From positions 62,001-126,000 of the forward strand of contig NZ_JAQMWP010000010.1 of the NCBI RefSeq assembly GCF_030403745.1: 64,000 bases of DNA, read 5' to 3'. The stretch is from Streptomyces sp. S.PB5. GTDB lineage: Bacteria; Actinomycetota; Actinomycetes; Streptomycetales; Streptomycetaceae. Made by a program: the position numbers and the translations under genes. Shown here in pieces: positions 61,153 to 64,000 of this stretch. Within the stretch, counting starts at the first letter, position 1. Every line of letters begins with the position of its first letter. The notes below the pieces were generated by a model. That model was not told where the DNA came from and searched no databases. It saw only the letters and a list, made by a program, of their open reading frames with translations.

Positions 61153-62148
61153 TCAGACGGTCTGGCCGTTGCCGCCGCCCGTCGACACCTTGATCCCCTT
61201 GGTGATCTCGTCGATCACCGACTGCTTCTCCCCGACGTCGACGCCGAAGCGCACCACGACCATCCGCGAGGAGTTCGCGGGGGAGGGGAAGGCGAGGGAC
61301 TCGACATAGCCGTCCGCGCCCTTGCTGGTGACCGCCTTCCAGCGGACCAGGTAGCCCTTCTGCCCGGCGACGGTCACCGCCTCGGAGGCCAGCACGTCGT
61401 GCGAGGTGATCGAGCCGTAGGTCTTGCCGCCGTACGACTCCTCGGCGTTCGCCTCGATGTCGGCCTTGGCGACCTGCTCGGCCGTGCCCTCATGACCGAG
61501 CGCGGCCGCGGGCACCGAGTACGCGCCGCCCTTGGTGCAGGTCTTGGAGGTCTCGCCGGGGCACTGGTAGGAGTCGTCCGACGTGACCTGCGCACCGATC
61601 TGGATCTGCTGGCCGTACCAGCCGTCCGGGATGGGGAGGCTGATCCCGCTGACCGGGTCGGCCACGGAACCGCTCTCGATCTTCGGCGCCTCGGAACCCT
61701 GGGGCGAGGGCGACGCCCCGTCGGAACCGCCCGGTCCGCCGGGGCCGCCGTTCCCGCCCGGCCCGCCCTGACCGCCGGTGGAGCCGTCCTGTCCGCCCGG
61801 CCCTTCCTGCCCCTGCCGGGAGTCGGCCCTGGTGCCGCCCGAGTCGTCGCCGCCGGCCAGCGCCCACACACCCACGCCGATGCTGGCGAGGACCGCGACG
61901 GCGGCCGCCACGGCTGTCCCGGTGCGCAGCCCGCGCCGTCCGCCCGCCGGTGGCTGCGCGGGGTGGGCAGGGTACGCCGGGTACGCCCCCGCCTCGGGGG
62001 TCTGCGCCGGGGGACCCCATACGGCGGCCGACCCCGCGGGGCGCGTCCGGTCCGTCCATGCCCTGCCGTCCCACCAGCGCTCGGTGGCGGGACCGTCACT
62101 TGTCTGCCCGGGATCGGGGTACCACCCGGGAGGAGTCACCTGCGTCAT
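61153..62148 (-). CDS. DUF2510 membrane-anchored protein
   Basis: 331 residues from ATG 62148. Seen: an N-terminal DUF2510 module (GWYPDPG, RWWDGRAWTD), a Pro/Ala linker, one membrane segment (GTAVAAAVAVLASIGVGVWA, about 77-97), a Gly/Pro/Ser-rich low-complexity spacer (GGQGGPGGNGGPGGPGG) and an extracellular beta-rich domain with two Cys (SDDSYQCPGETSKTC). DUF2510 modules occur at the N-termini of many actinobacterial membrane proteins; function is unknown. The extracellular domain resembles lipoprotein-like surface proteins. Confidence 0.8.
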   Translation of the reverse strand: MTQVTPPGWYPDPGQTSDGPATERWWDGRAWTDRTRPAGSAAVWGPPAQTPEAGAYPAYPAHPAQPPAGGRRGLRTGTAVAAAVAVLASIGVGVWALAGGDDSGGTRADSRQGQEGPGGQDGSTGGQGGPGGNGGPGGPGGSDGASPSPQGSEAPKIESGSVADPVSGISLPIPDGWYGQQIQIGAQVTSDDSYQCPGETSKTCTKGGAYSVPAAALGHEGTAEQVAKADIEANAEESYGGKTYGSITSHDVLASEAVTVAGQKGYLVRWKAVTSKGADGYVESLAFPSPANSSRMVVVRFGVDVGEKQSVIDEITKGIKVSTGGGNGQTV

Positions 62149-62215
62149 GCCCCCCACCGTATGAGGCCTCCGTGAAAGCCGGATGAGAGGGGCCGGACCG
62201 GTTTCCGGTTTCCGG

Positions 62216-63370
62216 TCACTCCAGCACGAGTCGTACAGGCCGCTGCCGCGCGGGCGGCGGCAACCTCAGCCCGTCCCGCCCGGGAGTCACCGACCCGAGC
62301 ACGCGTGCGTGCCGGGCGCCGGTGCTCGCGGGCACCGTGCCGGGCAGCCCGTGCACGGTCAGAAATCCCAGTACGGCGAAGGCGTACGCCTCTTTCGCGT
62401 CCGAGGGCAGCCCCAGCTCGTCGGAGGTGCGCAGCGCCACGCCCGGCAGGCACCCGCCCAGCATCCCCATCAGCACCGGATTGCGGGTCCCGCCGCCCGA
62501 GGCGATCACCTCCGTCGCCCTGACGGCCCGCACCGCGTCGGCCACCGTCCGGGCCGTGAGCATGGTCAGCGTGGCGACGACGTCCTCGGCGGGCAGTGTC
62601 CCGAACCCGGCCAGCGCGTCCTGCAGATGCCCGAGGTGGAAGAGTTCCTTCCCGGTCGTCTTGGGCGGCGGCAGCGCGTAGTACGGCTCGGCGAGCAGCC
62701 GCTCCAGCAGCGGCCCGTGCACCGCCCCGCGCGCCGCCAGCGCCCCGTCGACGTCGTACGCCAGGCGCCCGCCGCTGAACCCCCGGGCGGCCGCGTCGGT
62801 CAGCGCGCACCCCGGGCCGGTGTCGAAGGCGGTCCCGTCGGGCGCGGTGAGGTTGGCGATGCCGCCGAGGTTGAGCGCGACCGGCGTGCCCGGACGGCCC
62901 CGCAGCCACAGCAGGTCGACCAGGCTGACCAGCGGCGCGCCCTGGCCGCCCGCGGCGATGTCACGCGGCCGGAAGTCGGCGACCACGGGCAGCCCGGTCG
63001 CCTCGGCGATCCAGGCGGGCTGCCCGATCTGCAGCGAGCCGCAGGCCGTGCCCCCGTCGGTCCAGTGGAAGACCGTCTGCCCGTGCGAGGCGACCAACTC
63101 GGCCCGCCCCGCGCACAGTTCACGGTCCGCCCGCACGGCCGCCGCCGCGAAGGCCCGCCCGGTCAGCGTGTCCAGCCGGCACACCTCGGCCATCGTGGTC
63201 GTCCCCGGCGGCAGCGCCGCCGTCAGCGCCGCGCGCAGCTCCTCGTCGTACGCCTCGCTCACCATCCCCAGCGGCCTCAGCACCAGGCTGTCGCCGGCGA
63301 GTCGCAGCTCGGCCGCCGCCGCGTCGATGGCGTCGTACGACGTTCCGGACATCAGGCCGATCACCCGCAT
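62216..63370 (-). CDS. anmK: anhydro-N-acetylmuramic acid kinase
   Basis: 384 residues from ATG 63370. Seen: the N-terminal phosphate motif MRVIGLMSGTSYDAIDAA, ELVASHGQTVFHW, GLPVVADFRPRDIAAGGQGA, NLGGIANLT and EVIASGGGTRNP, all diagnostic of AnmK. It opens the 1,6-anhydro ring and phosphorylates anhydroMurNAc from recycled cell wall, giving MurNAc-6-phosphate. It starts 4 bp after the stop of the MFS gene, so the two are cotranscribed and the transporter may carry a wall-derived sugar. Confidence 0.92.
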   Translation of the reverse strand: MRVIGLMSGTSYDAIDAAAAELRLAGDSLVLRPLGMVSEAYDEELRAALTAALPPGTTTMAEVCRLDTLTGRAFAAAAVRADRELCAGRAELVASHGQTVFHWTDGGTACGSLQIGQPAWIAEATGLPVVADFRPRDIAAGGQGAPLVSLVDLLWLRGRPGTPVALNLGGIANLTAPDGTAFDTGPGCALTDAAARGFSGGRLAYDVDGALAARGAVHGPLLERLLAEPYYALPPPKTTGKELFHLGHLQDALAGFGTLPAEDVVATLTMLTARTVADAVRAVRATEVIASGGGTRNPVLMGMLGGCLPGVALRTSDELGLPSDAKEAYAFAVLGFLTVHGLPGTVPASTGARHARVLGSVTPGRDGLRLPPPARQRPVRLVLE

Positions 63371-63374
63371 CCGC

Positions 63375-64000
63375 TCAACCCGCCTTCCTTCGTGGAGACC
63401 TGACCAGTGCCAGGACGCTCACCGCGCAGGTCACCGCGGCGTAGTACCCCGGGATGTCCACGTTCCCGGTCCGTTCCACGGTCTTGGTGATGATGAGCCC
63501 CGCGCAGCCCGAGAAGACCGCATTGGACAGGGCGTAGGCGAGTCCCAGGCCCGTGTAGCGGACGTTCGTCGGGAAGAGCTCCGCCAGCATCGCGGGGCCC
63601 GGGCCCGCCATCAGGCCGACCACGGCACCCGCGGCGAACACCGCCACCCCCTTCACCGTGTTCGAAGTCCCGCTGTTCTGCAGGAGGTCCAGCAGCGGGA
63701 CCGACAGCACCGCCACGAGCAGGGCGCCCGTCAGCATCACGGGCCGGCGCCCCACGCGGTCGCTGAGCAGGCCCGCCGGGAGGATGCTCGCCGCGAAGCC
63801 CAGATTGGCCAGGACGGTGGCGACCAGGGCCTGCTGGAAGGTCGCGTTCAGCGTGCTCTGCAGATACGAGGGCAGCACGACGAGGAAGGTGTACCCGGCC
63901 GCCGCCCAGCCCATGATCCGCCCCGCGCCCAGGGCGATGGCCCCCGCCACCTCGCGCGCCGGCGGGCGTTCGGCCTCGCGCTCCTCCCGGAACGCGGGGG
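63375..64000 (-). CDS. MFS transporter, 5' part cut by window edge
   Basis: C-terminal 208 residues of a major-facilitator transporter; the frame is open to the window edge, so the start lies outside. Seen: six membrane segments, the cytoplasmic loop motif GLLSDRVGRRPVMLTGALLV and a MLAELFPTNVRYTGLGLAYA segment typical of the metabolite:proton symporter (ShiA/ProP) branch. Immediately upstream of anmK, which hints at uptake of a muropeptide sugar, though that branch usually carries organic acids. Confidence 0.85.
   Translation of the reverse strand, partial: PAFREEREAERPPAREVAGAIALGAGRIMGWAAAGYTFLVVLPSYLQSTLNATFQQALVATVLANLGFAASILPAGLLSDRVGRRPVMLTGALLVAVLSVPLLDLLQNSGTSNTVKGVAVFAAGAVVGLMAGPGPAMLAELFPTNVRYTGLGLAYALSNAVFSGCAGLIITKTVERTGNVDIPGYYAAVTCAVSVLALVRSPRRKAG

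Overview
The window looks like a piece of a Streptomyces-type actinomycete chromosome: very high G+C, strong third-position GC bias, frequent GTG starts, ATGA/GTGA/TGATG stop-start overlaps, Tat signals and rare TTA codons. I count 57 protein genes, two of them cut by the window edges (an IclR regulator at the left, an MFS transporter at the right). I saw no rRNA, tRNA, CRISPR array, insertion sequence or prophage gene, and no clear frameshift. The content is mainly catabolic and regulatory and reads like an accessory 'feeding' region.

Left part (1-7.4 kb): IclR regulator, secreted alpha/beta hydrolase and MarR regulator on the minus strand, divergent from an SDR, amidohydrolase, CoA ligase and MaoC hydratase. 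The set matches the cou (p-hydroxycinnamate) beta-oxidation genes known from Rhodococcus. A PaaX-type regulator follows, convergent. 7.4-25.6 kb is a glycan block. A minus-strand run of eight tightly packed genes holds a PfkB sugar kinase, a solute-binding protein, two permeases, a GH2 beta-galactosidase, a Tat-exported metallophosphoesterase, a Tat-exported PHP-domain protein and a secreted protein of unknown function. A DeoR regulator, a GH4 glycosidase, a GH38 alpha-mannosidase and a GH29 alpha-fucosidase run divergently. A strong bidirectional terminator separates this from a secreted GH18 chitinase with mirror-image operators.

Middle (27.5-34.3 kb): an orphan ATP-grasp enzyme, a TTA-containing metallophosphoesterase overlapping an Sfp/EntD-type phosphopantetheinyl transferase, a small hypothetical gene, an alpha/beta hydrolase, an XRE regulator coupled to an ImmA/IrrE-type metallopeptidase, and an MmyB-like ligand-binding protein without a DNA-binding domain. 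34.4-41.3 kb is a trans-4-hydroxy-L-proline operon: three-subunit D-hydroxyproline dehydrogenase, pyrroline-hydroxycarboxylate deaminase and hydroxyproline 2-epimerase. It lies between a DeoR-LacI hybrid regulator and a GntR/FCD regulator, each with its own candidate operators. 41.4-49.5 kb is a LacI-controlled alpha-glucan system: ABC importer, GH13 alpha-glucosidase and a secreted beta-helix protein with a discoidin domain.

Right part (49.4-64 kb): a NitT/TauT-type ABC importer, an IclR regulator and a vanillate-demethylase-like Rieske oxygenase/reductase pair with a coupled 57-residue gene between them. Then come a Tat-exported phospholipase C, a DMT-type membrane protein and PAP2 phosphatase opposite a TetR regulator with a five-unit operator array, a DUF2510 protein, anhydro-MurNAc kinase and the MFS fragment. 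Ferulate-type acids could pass from the cou enzymes to a VanAB-type enzyme, which would join the two aromatic clusters functionally; that link is inference.
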